A stretch of DNA of 64,000 nucleotides from an uncultured Bacilli bacterium (GCA_934201705.1 CAKPXF010000003.1:62001-126000), one strand, 5' to 3'. Shown: positions 9,171-17,738, counted from the first letter of the stretch. The notes: generated by a model not told the origin, from the letters alone. Numbers and translations are program-made.

Positions 9171-11958
9171 CGTTTGAAACTAATACATCTCTAGGTTTAG
9201 ATCCATTTTCTGGCCCTATAATTCCTTCTTCTTCAAGCATATCTATAAATCTTGCGGCCTTTTGATAGCCAATTCCAAATTTTCTTTGTAAATATGATGT
9301 TGAAGCTTTTTGCTCTGTTATTACTAAATCCTTTACTTGATTATATAAATCATCATTTGTTGAATCATTGTCTTGCTGTTGGCTTACCATGTATTTAAGT
9401 TTTTCTTCATCTTGAATTTCTTGTTCGCTTCTTAAATCCATAAATTTTGGATCATATTGTGGAGGAAGTTGATTTTTACAAAATTCAACAACATCATCAA
9501 TTTCCTTATCAGACACATAAACACCTTGAACTCTTCTTAAACCAGTAAAATCTGGAGTTATTAAAAGCATATCCCCATTATTTAATAGTTTTTCAGCACC
9601 ACCACAATCAATAACTGTTCTTGAGTCAACAAGTGATGATAACCTAAATGTCATACGGCATGGTAAATTTGCTTTAATACTGCCCGATATTATATTTACA
9701 TCTGGTCTTTGTGTTGAAAGAACTAAGTGAATACCAGCTGCTCGTCCAAGTTGTGCAAGCTTTTGAATTTTTTCTTCAACTATATTTTTGCTCTTGCAAA
9801 GCATAAGCTCAGCAAATTCATCAACAACTAAAATAATAAATGGCATTTTTTCCTTTTTTTCAAGTTCCATTTTTTCATTATACGAAGCAATATTCTTTAC
9901 ACCAACAGCTGAAAAATAGGTAAATCTTCTATCCATTTCCAAGCATAGTTTTTCAAGAGCAACACGTGCTTTTTCACTATCAGTGATAATTGGACATAAA
10001 AGATGTGGAATGTCTTTATAAAATAACATTTCAACCTTTTTTGGGTCAACCATAATAAAGCGGACTTCATTTGGCTTATAATTCATTAACAAACTTAATA
10101 TTATTGAATTAGCACAAACTGATTTTCCTGAGTTAGTGGCTCCACATATTAAACAATGTGGCATATTACAAATTGCAAATGATAATGGCGTACCTGTAAT
10201 ATCTTTACCGATTGGTACATAAAGTTTTTCTTTTTTCTTTGGCATTGTCATGATAACTTCTTTTAAGCCAACCATTGCTCTATGAACGTTAGGAATTTCA
10301 ATACCTATTGCTGCTTTACCTGGAATTGGAGATTCAATACGAACTGAACTAACTCCTAATGCTAATTTAAAATCTTCTTGCAAATTAGTAAAGGAATTCA
10401 CTCTTACACCTGGGGCTAATGCTATTTCAAAACGAGTTACTGATGGTCCTATAACATAAGCATTTATTGTAGCATTAACATTTAATTCATGCATTTTTTC
10501 AAGTAAAATTCCAGCTTTTTCTCTTGCAATTTCTTCGTTTAAATCATTTGTACCATCAGATGAATAATCCTTTAATAAATATAGAGGAGGAAGTTCATAA
10601 TTAGATACATCCATTGTTTTATTCTTTGTTTCGTTATTTAATAAAGTTGTACTTGTTTCATCTATAGTTGTATTTAAATTGTTATTTAAAACAAAAGTGT
10701 TATTATCTTGTTTATCAAAGCTTATTTGTGATTTTACATAATCCTTTCTATCATTCATATCATATGGATTTTTATTTACTTCGATATTCACATTATCTTG
10801 TTTATCAAAACTTATTTGTGATTTCACATAATCTTTTCTATCATTCATATCATATGGATTTTTATTTACTTCAATATTCACATTATCTTGTTTATCAAAG
10901 TTTATTTGTGATTTTACATAATCTTTTCTATCATTCATATCATATATGTTATTTTTATGCATTGAATTTTCAATTTCATTAAAATCATCCATATATAAAT
11001 CATTTAATTTGTTATTTTTTTCAACAATAATATTTTCATCATTCAATTTATTATTTTTATTATAAATTTCATCATCAAAAGTATTAAGCATACTCTCAAG
11101 TCTAGTTCTTCCAACTTGACTTTTATTATTATAATTATAGTTTTTCCCTTGAATATCAATAGTAGTATCTTCAATTAAATTATCACTATTATTTTTTGAA
11201 TTTTTATTAGATTTTATAGATTCTTCTTCATCATACAAATTGTAAGATTTTATTTCATCATCCTTTTTATTTTTCATATTATTTTTTTCTTCCTGTAGCT
11301 TTTGTTTTTCAATGACTTTTTGTCTTTTAATTGCTCTTTTTTCTTTGTTTTTAGCATTAACTTTTTTGCACCATTTAATAAATCTTTTGATAAATGGACA
11401 TAAAAATATAAATAATGCTCCAAATAACATTATTGTACTTATTGCAATAGTTATTGTTGAATTCTTATTAGTAATTGAATTTAATAACCCATAAACCATA
11501 TAGCCTATCATGCCACCGCCAAGTTGCATTATGCTTTCTCTATCATTTGCTAAAATAAAACTATAATTTGTTTTAAAAACGCCATTCTCTTTACCAATAT
11601 ACTTATCAAAGCAATTAGAAAATGTCATTTCTGCATTTACTTTTGTTGAGGTAGCTAAGGATAGCAAAAACAATAGCATAATTACTAATAAAACATATTG
11701 AATAACACTAAATGCTATCCTATACTTTTTAAAAAGCAATAAAAAGAGTCCTACTATTAATAGAATTAACAATGCAATATAAGAAAAAGATCCAAATAAA
11801 AATGTCAGTGGCAGACCTAAAATACTTCCCATATGCCCTGATGTAAAACATAGAATACTATAAACTATTAAAAACAAACCAATTAATCTTAAAAGAGATT
11901 CATGTTGCTCATCATTAATCTCAACATTTTGGTTCATGTTGCTTCTTTTTTCTTTCAT
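9145..11958 (-). CDS. ftsK: DNA translocase FtsK/SpoIIIE
   Basis: A septum-located ATPase that pumps chromosome ends into daughter cells at division. The N-terminus has about four membrane helices (residues 28-190), then a low-complexity Asn/Asp/Lys linker with three copies of a 30-residue repeat. The motor follows, with Walker A GATNSGKS near residue 610 and Walker B ILVVDEFAEL near 710. At the end is the winged-helix gamma domain (QRKFGIGYQKAARFIDMLEEEGI) that reads KOPS/SRS-type sequences. The frame opens with a GTG at 11967, but AAGGTGA lies six bases before the ATG at 11958, so I start there (937 residues). It leads the run with the M16 genes and acpS. Confidence 0.96.
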   Translation of the reverse strand: MKEKRSNMNQNVEINDEQHESLLRLIGLFLIVYSILCFTSGHMGSILGLPLTFLFGSFSYIALLILLIVGLFLLLFKKYRIAFSVIQYVLLVIMLLFLLSLATSTKVNAEMTFSNCFDKYIGKENGVFKTNYSFILANDRESIMQLGGGMIGYMVYGLLNSITNKNSTITIAISTIMLFGALFIFLCPFIKRFIKWCKKVNAKNKEKRAIKRQKVIEKQKLQEEKNNMKNKKDDEIKSYNLYDEEESIKSNKNSKNNSDNLIEDTTIDIQGKNYNYNNKSQVGRTRLESMLNTFDDEIYNKNNKLNDENIIVEKNNKLNDLYMDDFNEIENSMHKNNIYDMNDRKDYVKSQINFDKQDNVNIEVNKNPYDMNDRKDYVKSQISFDKQDNVNIEVNKNPYDMNDRKDYVKSQISFDKQDNNTFVLNNNLNTTIDETSTTLLNNETKNKTMDVSNYELPPLYLLKDYSSDGTNDLNEEIAREKAGILLEKMHELNVNATINAYVIGPSVTRFEIALAPGVRVNSFTNLQEDFKLALGVSSVRIESPIPGKAAIGIEIPNVHRAMVGLKEVIMTMPKKKEKLYVPIGKDITGTPLSFAICNMPHCLICGATNSGKSVCANSIILSLLMNYKPNEVRFIMVDPKKVEMLFYKDIPHLLCPIITDSEKARVALEKLCLEMDRRFTYFSAVGVKNIASYNEKMELEKKEKMPFIILVVDEFAELMLCKSKNIVEEKIQKLAQLGRAAGIHLVLSTQRPDVNIISGSIKANLPCRMTFRLSSLVDSRTVIDCGGAEKLLNNGDMLLITPDFTGLRRVQGVYVSDKEIDDVVEFCKNQLPPQYDPKFMDLRSEQEIQDEEKLKYMVSQQQDNDSTNDDLYNQVKDLVITEQKASTSYLQRKFGIGYQKAARFIDMLEEEGIIGPENGSKPRDVLVSNDDDEYEEN
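10702..10945. repeat. Tandem 90-bp repeat inside the ftsK linker, about 2.7 copies
   Basis: The unit starting ATTATCTTGTTTATCAAA recurs at about 10702, 10792 and 10882, an exact 90-bp step, with only a few base changes between copies. It encodes three in-frame copies of a 30-residue unit with core DMNDRKDYVKSQI in the disordered linker between membrane and motor domains. Near-identity at the DNA level points to recent slippage or recombination. Confidence 0.9.
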
Positions 11959-11987
11959 ATCGCTCACCTTATTACTTCTTCTTATTT

Positions 11988-11993
11988 ATTATA
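11988..11993 (-). promoter_or_regulatory. Possible -10 box of ftsK
   Basis: TATAAT on the minus strand 30 bases before the ftsK ATG, just past the dnaJ terminator. No good -35 is visible at 16-18 bases, so only the -10 is offered. Confidence 0.35.
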
Positions 11994-12024
11994 ACATTTT
12001 TACTATAAAAATAAATATTTTTAA

Positions 12025-12070
12025 TAAAAATAAAAAGAGTTCTTTAAACCACAATGGTTTAAAAAAACTC
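12025..12070 (-). terminator. Rho-independent terminator of the heat-shock operon
   Basis: On the minus strand a long stem (GAGTT...AAACCA paired with TGGTTT...AACTC, with a short TTG-type loop) is followed by TTTTTATTTTT. It lies about 20 bases after the dnaJ stop and separates the hrcA operon from ftsK. Confidence 0.85.
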
Positions 12071-12089
12071 AATTTTATATTAGATTATT

Positions 12090-13244
12090 CTAGATTTTAT
12101 ATTTTCTTCTTACACTTGCTGTATAGGCTTCCGTTGGCCTGTTTTTACCAGTAAGTTCTGTTTGTCTTAAAGCTTCATACATTGCTTTTTCTTCACGTGA
12201 TAATGATGTTGGGGTAACAATTGATAAATGTACAATTTCATCACCATATGAATCAGAATTAACAACTTTAAAGCCTTTATTTTTAATTTTTACTAAATCA
12301 CCATTTTGTGCACCTGCTTTAACAATAATTGTTTCAACGCCATAAATTGTTGGAACTGTTAAAGTTGCCCCTAAAACTGCATCAAGAGGAGAAATTGGAA
12401 GTTCAATATGAACATTATTACCATCACGTTTAAATGTTGTTGAAATTTCAACTCTTACTTCAATATATAAGTCACCACATTCTCCACCATTTAAGCCTGG
12501 TTGGCCTTTGCCTTGAAGACGTAATTGACGACCACTACTAATTCCTTGAGGAATCTTTAATTCATAGTTTTCTTTTACCTTTTCATATCCTGTACCATTG
12601 CAGCATGAGCAACGATTTTTAATTACCTTGCCTGTACCATTACAATCAGGACATACTCTTTCAGTAACCATTTGCCCAAATAATGATTGTTGAGTTACAC
12701 GGACTCTACCAGTACCACGACATTTACTACATGTTGTTATGTCACTACTTGACATAGCGCCAGTACCATGGCATTGATGACAAACCTTATAATATGTTAA
12801 AGGAATAGTTTTTGTAACGCCATTAACTGATTCCATAAAAGAAATATTTAATGATGAATAAGTATCTTCACCTCTCATTGGACCAGTTTTTGCAGATTGT
12901 CTACTGCTTTGACGAGCTCCTCCGCCAAAGAATTGAGCAAATATATCACCTAAATCAGAAAAATCAGCGGCACCATTAAAGCCGCCACCAGCGCCTTGAT
13001 TAAATCCACCTGCTTGTGGATCCACACCAGCCCAACCAAATTGGTCATATTTAGCTTTTTTATCTGCATCTGACAAAATATCATATGCTTCTTGTACTTC
13101 TTTAAATTTATCAGCAGCTCCTGGCTCATGATTTAAATCTGGATGGTATTTTTTAGCAAGGCGACGATAAGCTTGCTTTATTTCGTCAGCACTAGCGTTT
13201 TTATTTATCTCTAATGTTTCATAAACATCTCTTTTTTCGGCCAT
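12090..13244 (-). CDS. dnaJ: Chaperone DnaJ (Hsp40)
   Basis: Co-chaperone that delivers unfolded proteins to DnaK and stimulates its ATPase. Domain order is classical: J domain (residues 1-70) with the HPD tripeptide in YHPDLN; a Gly/Phe-rich stretch (about 75-110); four CxxCxGxG zinc repeats (CHQCHGTG, CSKCRGTG, CPDCNGTG, CSCCNGTG) around 145-210; and the C-terminal substrate-binding domain. The frame extends to 13265, but AAAGGAG is eight bases from the ATG at 13244, which gives the normal MAEKRDVYE start (384 residues). It is the last gene of hrcA-grpE-dnaK-dnaJ and is separated from dnaK by a strong hairpin. Confidence 0.97.
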   Translation of the reverse strand: MAEKRDVYETLEINKNASADEIKQAYRRLAKKYHPDLNHEPGAADKFKEVQEAYDILSDADKKAKYDQFGWAGVDPQAGGFNQGAGGGFNGAADFSDLGDIFAQFFGGGARQSSRQSAKTGPMRGEDTYSSLNISFMESVNGVTKTIPLTYYKVCHQCHGTGAMSSSDITTCSKCRGTGRVRVTQQSLFGQMVTERVCPDCNGTGKVIKNRCSCCNGTGYEKVKENYELKIPQGISSGRQLRLQGKGQPGLNGGECGDLYIEVRVEISTTFKRDGNNVHIELPISPLDAVLGATLTVPTIYGVETIIVKAGAQNGDLVKIKNKGFKVVNSDSYGDEIVHLSIVTPTSLSREEKAMYEALRQTELTGKNRPTEAYTASVRRKYKI

Positions 13245-13269
13245 ATACATATCTCCTTTATACAAATTC

Positions 13270-13296
13270 AGGAGTGTAGAAAATTCCTACACTCCT
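13270..13296 (-). other. Perfect 10-bp hairpin between dnaK and dnaJ
   Basis: Arms AGGAGTGTAG and CTACACTCCT with a 7-base loop lie in the 72-base gap between dnaK and dnaJ. There is no T-run after it on the minus strand, so it is not a standard terminator. A likely role is to protect the dnaK mRNA 3' end or set the dnaK:dnaJ ratio; that role is inferred. Confidence 0.6.
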
Positions 13297-13316
13297 AGTT
13301 ATCTTCTTTAAATTAA

Positions 13317-15146
13317 TTAAGCATTGATTGGTCCATCATCTTGTGGATTATTGTTATTTTGTCCATTCGAATCAGAATTTGGTGCTTGATAGCCTGCTCC
13401 TGCTTGTTGAGCTGCTTGTTCATATTTAGCAAACTTTTGTTCATATTCAGGAAGTTTGTTCTTTAATTCTTCAACTGGAAGGTTATTGATATCATTTCTT
13501 AAATCAGCAATATCAGCCTTTAATTGATTAGTTACATCTTCACTTACTTTATCGCCAACTTCAGCCATTCTTTGCTCCATAGAGTTGATGTAAGATTCAG
13601 CTTTATTCTTTGTTTCAGCTTCATCACGTCTCTTATCATCATCAGCCTTGTGAGCTTCTGCTTCTTTAACCATCTTATCAATTTCATCCTTGCTTAATCC
13701 ACTTGATCCAGTAATTGTAATTGATTGCTCTTGGTTAGTATCTAAATCCTTAGCCTTAACTGCAACGATACCATTAGCATCGATATTAAATGTAACTTCA
13801 ATACGTGGAGTTCCACGACGTGCTGGTCTAATACCTGTTAATTGGAAGTGACCAAGTAATTTGTTATCTCTAGCCATTTGTCTTTCACCTTGATATACTT
13901 GAATATCAACAGCTGGTTGATTATCTTCTGCAGTAGAGAATACTTGTGATTTAGTTGTAGGAATTGTTGTATTTCTAGGAATTAAAACAGTCATAACTCC
14001 ACCTAATGTTTCAATACCAAGTGATAATGGAGTAACATCTAGTAATAATACATCCTTAACATCTCCTCTTAAAATACCGCCTTGAATTGCAGCACCAATT
14101 GATACAGATTCATCTGGGTTAATTGATTTATTTGGTTCTTTTCCTAATAAACGTTTAACTGAATCTACAACAGCTGGCATACGAGTTGAACCACCAACTA
14201 GCAAGATTTCATCAATTTGAGATGGATTTAGTCCAGCATCAGCTAATGCCTTCTTAACTGGAGCTTCTGTTCTATCAAGTAAGTTTTGAGTCATAGCTTG
14301 GAATTTAGCTCTTGTTAACTTTCTTTCAAAGTTATATGGACCTTCAGCAGTCATTGCCAAGAATGGTAGCATAATTGTAGTTTCAACCATTCCTGATAAT
14401 TCAATTTTAGCTTTTTCTGCAGCATCTTTTAGACGTTGCATAGCCATCTTATCATTCTTTAAATCAAGACCTTTTTCAATCATGATTTCATCTAAAATCC
14501 ATTTAGAAATAGCATTATCCCAGTCATCACCACCAAGGTTAGAATCACCGGCAGTAGAAATTACTTCGAATGTGCCATCACCAATATCTAGGATAGATAC
14601 ATCAAATGTACCACCACCTAAATCGTATACTAATACTTTTTCATTTGATTTATTTTCCATACCATAAGCAAGTGCTGCAGCTGTAGGTTCTGAAATAATT
14701 CTTACAACATCAAGGCCAGCAATTACACCAGCATCTTTTGTTGCTTGTCTTTGTGCATCATTGAAATATGCTGGAACTGTAATAACAGCCTTTTCAATTT
14801 TGCATCCTAAATTATCTTCTGCATACTTTTTCATATATGCTAAAATCTTAGCACTAACTTCTTGTGGAGTTAAATCCTTATTAATACATGAAATGTGAAC
14901 CTTTTGGCTTGTTCCCATTTTTCTTTTAATTGAATAAACTGTATCTGGGTTAGTAACCATTTGACGCTTTGCAGCATCACCAACGATTTCTTCACCATTA
15001 GCTTTAAATGCAACAACTGATGGAGTAGTATTCTTTCCTTCTGGATTTGGAATTACTTTCCATTTACCATCTGCTTGCATATAAGATACAACTGAGTTTG
15101 TAGTACCTAAATCGATACCGATAATTACATTATTATTGTTAGCCAT
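13317..15146 (-). CDS. dnaK: Chaperone DnaK (Hsp70)
   Basis: ATP-driven chaperone that binds exposed hydrophobic segments of proteins in the cytoplasm. The 609-residue length is usual for Gram-positive DnaK, which lacks the 24-residue insert of proteobacterial forms. The N-terminal ATPase begins IIGIDLGTTNSVVSYM, followed by VYDLGGGTFDVSILD and LVGGSTRMPAV. The substrate-binding domain follows from about residue 360 (LLLDVTPLSLGIET). A helical lid and a Gln/Asn-rich flexible tail end the protein. The ATG follows an AGGAGG site. It sits third in the CIRCE-controlled operon, with grpE and dnaJ as partners. Confidence 0.98.
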   Translation of the reverse strand: MANNNNVIIGIDLGTTNSVVSYMQADGKWKVIPNPEGKNTTPSVVAFKANGEEIVGDAAKRQMVTNPDTVYSIKRKMGTSQKVHISCINKDLTPQEVSAKILAYMKKYAEDNLGCKIEKAVITVPAYFNDAQRQATKDAGVIAGLDVVRIISEPTAAALAYGMENKSNEKVLVYDLGGGTFDVSILDIGDGTFEVISTAGDSNLGGDDWDNAISKWILDEIMIEKGLDLKNDKMAMQRLKDAAEKAKIELSGMVETTIMLPFLAMTAEGPYNFERKLTRAKFQAMTQNLLDRTEAPVKKALADAGLNPSQIDEILLVGGSTRMPAVVDSVKRLLGKEPNKSINPDESVSIGAAIQGGILRGDVKDVLLLDVTPLSLGIETLGGVMTVLIPRNTTIPTTKSQVFSTAEDNQPAVDIQVYQGERQMARDNKLLGHFQLTGIRPARRGTPRIEVTFNIDANGIVAVKAKDLDTNQEQSITITGSSGLSKDEIDKMVKEAEAHKADDDKRRDEAETKNKAESYINSMEQRMAEVGDKVSEDVTNQLKADIADLRNDINNLPVEELKNKLPEYEQKFAKYEQAAQQAGAGYQAPNSDSNGQNNNNPQDDGPINA

Positions 15147-15170
15147 AATATTTTCCTCCTAGCATGAAGC

Positions 15171-15791
15171 CTACGCTTCTGCTTTATCTTCACTTTCATT
15201 TTTTACTTCTTTATTTTCTTCATTTTCATCTTTATTAGCTTCCTTTAATTTTCCAACAATTACTGTTGTAGGTCTAATTAGACGATCATGAATTTTGTAA
15301 CCTTTACGAACAACTTTAGTTACTGTATCTACCAAAGATGGATCATCAACAACTTGTGTATCCATTGCACTATGTATTGTATGATCGAATTTATCTTTAA
15401 TATTAACTTTTATTTCACTTACACCTTCGCTTTCAAGTGCTTGAACCATTTGACGATATACCATATCAAAGCCTTGAACATATGCTTGTACTTCTGGTGG
15501 TAAATGATCGCTTGCTTCAATCACTGTTGAAAACATTTCAAAACTTGGAATCAATTTTTCAGCAAGGTTTTGTGAGGCATACTTTAATGCTTGATGATAT
15601 TCCTTATCATATTGCTTTCTTTGATTATCAAGATCAGCAATTGCACGATAATATTTATCTTTATACATTTCAAGTTGCTTTTTTAATTCTTCAACTTCAT
15701 TTGTCTTTGAAATTTCTTCCTTTTTTTCTTTTTTTTCTTCTTTTTTATCTTTATGCTTCATAGAAGATTCTTTTTCATTAACTTCGCTCAT
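15171..15791 (-). CDS. grpE: Nucleotide-exchange factor GrpE
   Basis: Releases ADP from DnaK to restart its cycle. The 206-residue protein starts with a highly charged, disordered region (about 1-35, KHKDKKEEKKEKKEE). A long coiled coil follows (35-85: EELKKQLEMYKDKYYRAIADLDNQRKQYD, the family's dimerisation helix). The beta domain ends VRKGYKIHDRLIRPTTVIVGK, the GrpE signature. The ATG follows GGAGGAATC and abuts the hrcA stop with no gap, so the two genes are translated together. A low-complexity acidic tail (after 185) resembles the head and is not conserved in most GrpE. Confidence 0.95.
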   Translation of the reverse strand: MSEVNEKESSMKHKDKKEEKKEKKEEISKTNEVEELKKQLEMYKDKYYRAIADLDNQRKQYDKEYHQALKYASQNLAEKLIPSFEMFSTVIEASDHLPPEVQAYVQGFDMVYRQMVQALESEGVSEIKVNIKDKFDHTIHSAMDTQVVDDPSLVDTVTKVVRKGYKIHDRLIRPTTVIVGKLKEANKDENEENKEVKNESEDKAEA

Positions 15792-16826
15792 CTATGATTC
15801 CTCCTTTTTATCTTTTTCTAATTCCTCAAGCTTATCGCTTAAGAACTCAAGGGCTTCAATTACTTGGTTATAATCCATTCTTGTTGGGCCGATAACGCAA
15901 ACACTTCCACACTTTATATCATTTACTTTAAGCTTTGTTGAAACAATTGAGACGTCAGATAAATCATCAATTTTGTTTTCATTACCAATACTAATATTTA
16001 TTCCTTCCTCATCGCTATCAAAGCTTTTCCAAATGTTCGTATTTTCTAAAACCGAAGCAATCTTTTTAATTTTTGTTATGTCATCAAAATCTTTTTGAGA
16101 TAAAAGATTATTTTTGCCATAATAAGAAACTCTTTCTTTTGCAAATTTTAAGAATGTATTTGCAAATGCATTATATACAGATTCATAATTTTTAATATGT
16201 TCTGATAAAACTAATTGTATACCATCTAAAACACTATCGATTTGACTTAATTGTACTCCAAATATTCTTTTATTAATAATCTTTATACAATCTTGTAATT
16301 CTTCAATTTGTGATTCATTTGATAATGTAATTGTTTTATGTTCAACATATCCGCTATTAGTAATAAATACTACAATAGCTGTAAATGAATTCAATGGGAT
16401 TAATTCAATTTTAGCAATTGTTTCATCTTTGCTATCAGGTCCCATTACTACTGAAACCAAATTAGTCATATTAGAAATTATTTGGCAGCATTCATCAATT
16501 ATTTGATCAGTATGCATAACTTTACCATTTTCATCAATGAACTTGTTTAGTCTATCCTTAATTAGATTAGCTTTATCATTAGCACTACGTAAGTGTTCTA
16601 TGTAATATCTATATCCTTTAGATGATGGTACACGCCCTGATGAAGTGTGTGGTTTTTCAATATAGCCATCTTCCTCTAAAGAAAACATTTCATTACGTAT
16701 AGTTGCACTTGAGTAGTCAAGATTATAATTATCAATTAAAGTCTGACTGCCAACAGGCTTACCTGTTTTAATAAATTCTTCAACAATTAACTTAAGTATC
16801 AAAAACCTCCTTGATAACTCTTCCAT
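15792..16826 (-). CDS. hrcA: Heat-inducible transcription repressor HrcA
   Basis: Represses the heat-shock operon by binding CIRCE operators; it loses activity when GroEL is busy. The N-terminal winged helix (LKLIVEEFIKTGKPVGSQTL, then YSSATIRNEMFSLEEDGYIEKPH) is diagnostic, followed by the GRVPSSKGYRYYIE signature and a dimerisation domain. The frame opens at a GTG at 16835, but GAGGTG lies six bases from the ATG at 16826, which gives 344 residues. It is the first gene of the operon and has two CIRCE sites in its own upstream region, so it is self-regulated. Confidence 0.97.
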   Translation of the reverse strand: MEELSRRFLILKLIVEEFIKTGKPVGSQTLIDNYNLDYSSATIRNEMFSLEEDGYIEKPHTSSGRVPSSKGYRYYIEHLRSANDKANLIKDRLNKFIDENGKVMHTDQIIDECCQIISNMTNLVSVVMGPDSKDETIAKIELIPLNSFTAIVVFITNSGYVEHKTITLSNESQIEELQDCIKIINKRIFGVQLSQIDSVLDGIQLVLSEHIKNYESVYNAFANTFLKFAKERVSYYGKNNLLSQKDFDDITKIKKIASVLENTNIWKSFDSDEEGINISIGNENKIDDLSDVSIVSTKLKVNDIKCGSVCVIGPTRMDYNQVIEALEFLSDKLEELEKDKKEES

Positions 16827-16839
16827 TGTTTTCACCTCA

Positions 16840-16866
16840 TTAGCACTCTTCCTTTTCTAGTGCTAA
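16840..16866 (-). promoter_or_regulatory. CIRCE operator 1 (HrcA site), downstream of the promoter
   Basis: TTAGCACTC, nine bases, TAGTGCTAA: this matches the CIRCE consensus (TTAGCACTC-N9-GAGTGCTAA) at 17 of 18 positions. It lies just after the -10 box and before the hrcA ribosome site, the usual repressing position. Confidence 0.95.
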
Positions 16867-16870
16867 CAAT

Positions 16871-16898
16871 ATTATACACTATTTTTTAGCACTGTCAA
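16871..16898 (-). promoter_or_regulatory. Sigma-A promoter of hrcA-grpE-dnaK-dnaJ
   Basis: On the minus strand a perfect -35 TTGACA (16893-16898) and a perfect -10 TATAAT (16871-16876) are 16 bases apart. The start of transcription should fall inside or next to CIRCE 1. Both boxes are consensus, so basal strength should be high and repression by HrcA must be tight. Confidence 0.9.
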
Positions 16899-16912
16899 CA
16901 CTTAATTGCTAA
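16886..16912 (-). promoter_or_regulatory. CIRCE operator 2, overlapping the -35 box
   Basis: TTAGCACTG, nine bases, AATTGCTAA: a second CIRCE-like site (15 of 18 consensus positions) that covers the -35 box completely. Together with operator 1 it brackets the promoter. It may also lie close enough to the divergent gene at 17042 to affect it. Confidence 0.8.
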
Positions 16913-16976
16913 TTTTTTTTATTTTTTCTAATTTAATAATTGTAAATTATTATTTTTGAAAGGAAAAGAGATTAAA

Positions 16977-17005
16977 TTGCTTTCTTATACTCACTTTGAT
17001 ATAAT
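16977..17005 (+). promoter_or_regulatory. Promoter of the unknown gene at 17042
   Basis: TTGCTT (16977-16982) and TATAAT (17000-17005) are 17 bases apart, followed by a GGAG ribosome site at 17031. It is divergent from the heat-shock promoter, with about 80 bases between the two -35 boxes. Confidence 0.7.
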
Positions 17006-17041
17006 ATAAGCAACAAACATATATAGAAATGGAGAAATAAA

Positions 17042-17437
17042 ATGCAAAGTGTAAAAATTAAAAATAAAGCTTTACTTGCAATTAAAGATGCTTATAATGA
17101 AACATTAACAATTACTGATGATACAATCTCTTATAAAAAAACTTGGGCCATTAATAAATATTTAGTAAAAGATGAAAAAAAGAAAAATATAACTTGGAAG
17201 ATTGAAGGCTTAAATAATAACGATTTATTAGAAAAACTTAAAGCGTTTGTAGTTTATAATCTTAATAAAGAAGCTGCAAATACCTATGAATGTGTTTTTA
17301 ATGTGCTATTTATAGATTCAAATAATAATAAAGGATATAATTTATTAAATTATGGTTTATCTAATGAATTTAAAAAAGAATTAAATAAAATTTTATCACC
17401 TTATATTCATGATAAGGAAATTTCATTTTTAAAATAA
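17042..17437 (+). CDS. Unknown soluble protein, 131 residues
   Basis: I do not recognise a family. The protein is soluble-looking, with alternating strands and a final helix; there is no signal peptide, membrane segment or cysteine cluster. Residues about 20-60 (LTITDDTISYKKTWAINKYL) resemble a beta-rich domain with a repeated TI/TW pattern. The start is firm: GGAG seven bases before the ATG and a good promoter upstream. It is one of the few plus-strand genes and is divergent from the heat-shock operon, next to CIRCE site 2. Stress co-regulation is possible but unproven. The gene downstream runs toward it. Confidence 0.7.
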   Translation: MQSVKIKNKALLAIKDAYNETLTITDDTISYKKTWAINKYLVKDEKKKNITWKIEGLNNNDLLEKLKAFVVYNLNKEAANTYECVFNVLFIDSNNNKGYNLLNYGLSNEFKKELNKILSPYIHDKEISFLK

Positions 17438-17529
17438 TTTCTTCAAAAAAGTGGAGAATTTTTTTAATAAATTACAATTAAAAACAAGGGTATGTTAATA
17501 AGACTTTAATTTAAAAACATACCTCTCCT

Positions 17530-17562
17530 TAAAATAAAAAAACTGTAGTTTTGATACAGTTT
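17530..17562 (-). terminator. Terminator after the 50-residue gene
   Basis: Arms AAACTGTA (17540-17547) and TACAGTTT (17555-17562), 7-base loop, then a run of T and A on the minus strand. It lies 24 bases past the stop at 17586 and sits between converging genes, so it may also slow plus-strand transcription. A second hairpin with 8-bp arms (17489-17496 and 17516-17523) and a 19-base loop lies close by. Confidence 0.7.
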
Positions 17563-17585
17563 AGTTTGCTCATTTTCTTGTTTTA

Positions 17586-17738
17586 CTACTTGTTTTTCTT
17601 ATCTTTTCTTTTAAAAAGCTTTTTAAACCAACTTTCCTTTTTTTGGTTTTCTTTTGCATTGCTTTCTAAAACATCGCGCAATTCTTCAGTTCTAATTATT
17701 CCTGTTTCATCATTAATTATTTTTTTGTCTTCTGCCAT
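17586..17738 (-). CDS. Small basic protein of 50 residues, unknown function
   Basis: A short frame starting MAEDKKIINDETGIIRT and ending in a lysine-rich tail (FKKLFKRKDKKNK) with one tryptophan. An AGGTGA ribosome site lies seven bases before the ATG, and a good terminator follows the stop, which argues for a real gene. The first half is acidic and probably helical; the second half is strongly basic and amphipathic, which could bind membrane, nucleic acid or ribosomes. No family is recognised. It is converging on the unknown gene at 17042. It is absent from most ORF lists because of its size. Confidence 0.65.
   Translation of the reverse strand: MAEDKKIINDETGIIRTEELRDVLESNAKENQKKESWFKKLFKRKDKKNK

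Noticed and set aside
10668..10982. Plus-strand open frame with 90-bp repeats, at first like a CRISPR or repeat protein
   Set aside because: It is the antisense of the ftsK linker repeats; there are no spacers and no ribosome site.
15288..15763. Plus-strand frames opposite grpE
   Set aside because: They are shadows of a low-complexity, coiled-coil gene with clear homology on the minus strand.
17488..17524. Hairpin with 8-bp arms and a 19-base loop, as the terminator of the gene at 17042
   Set aside because: The plus strand has no T-run after it; at most it acts weakly on the minus strand.
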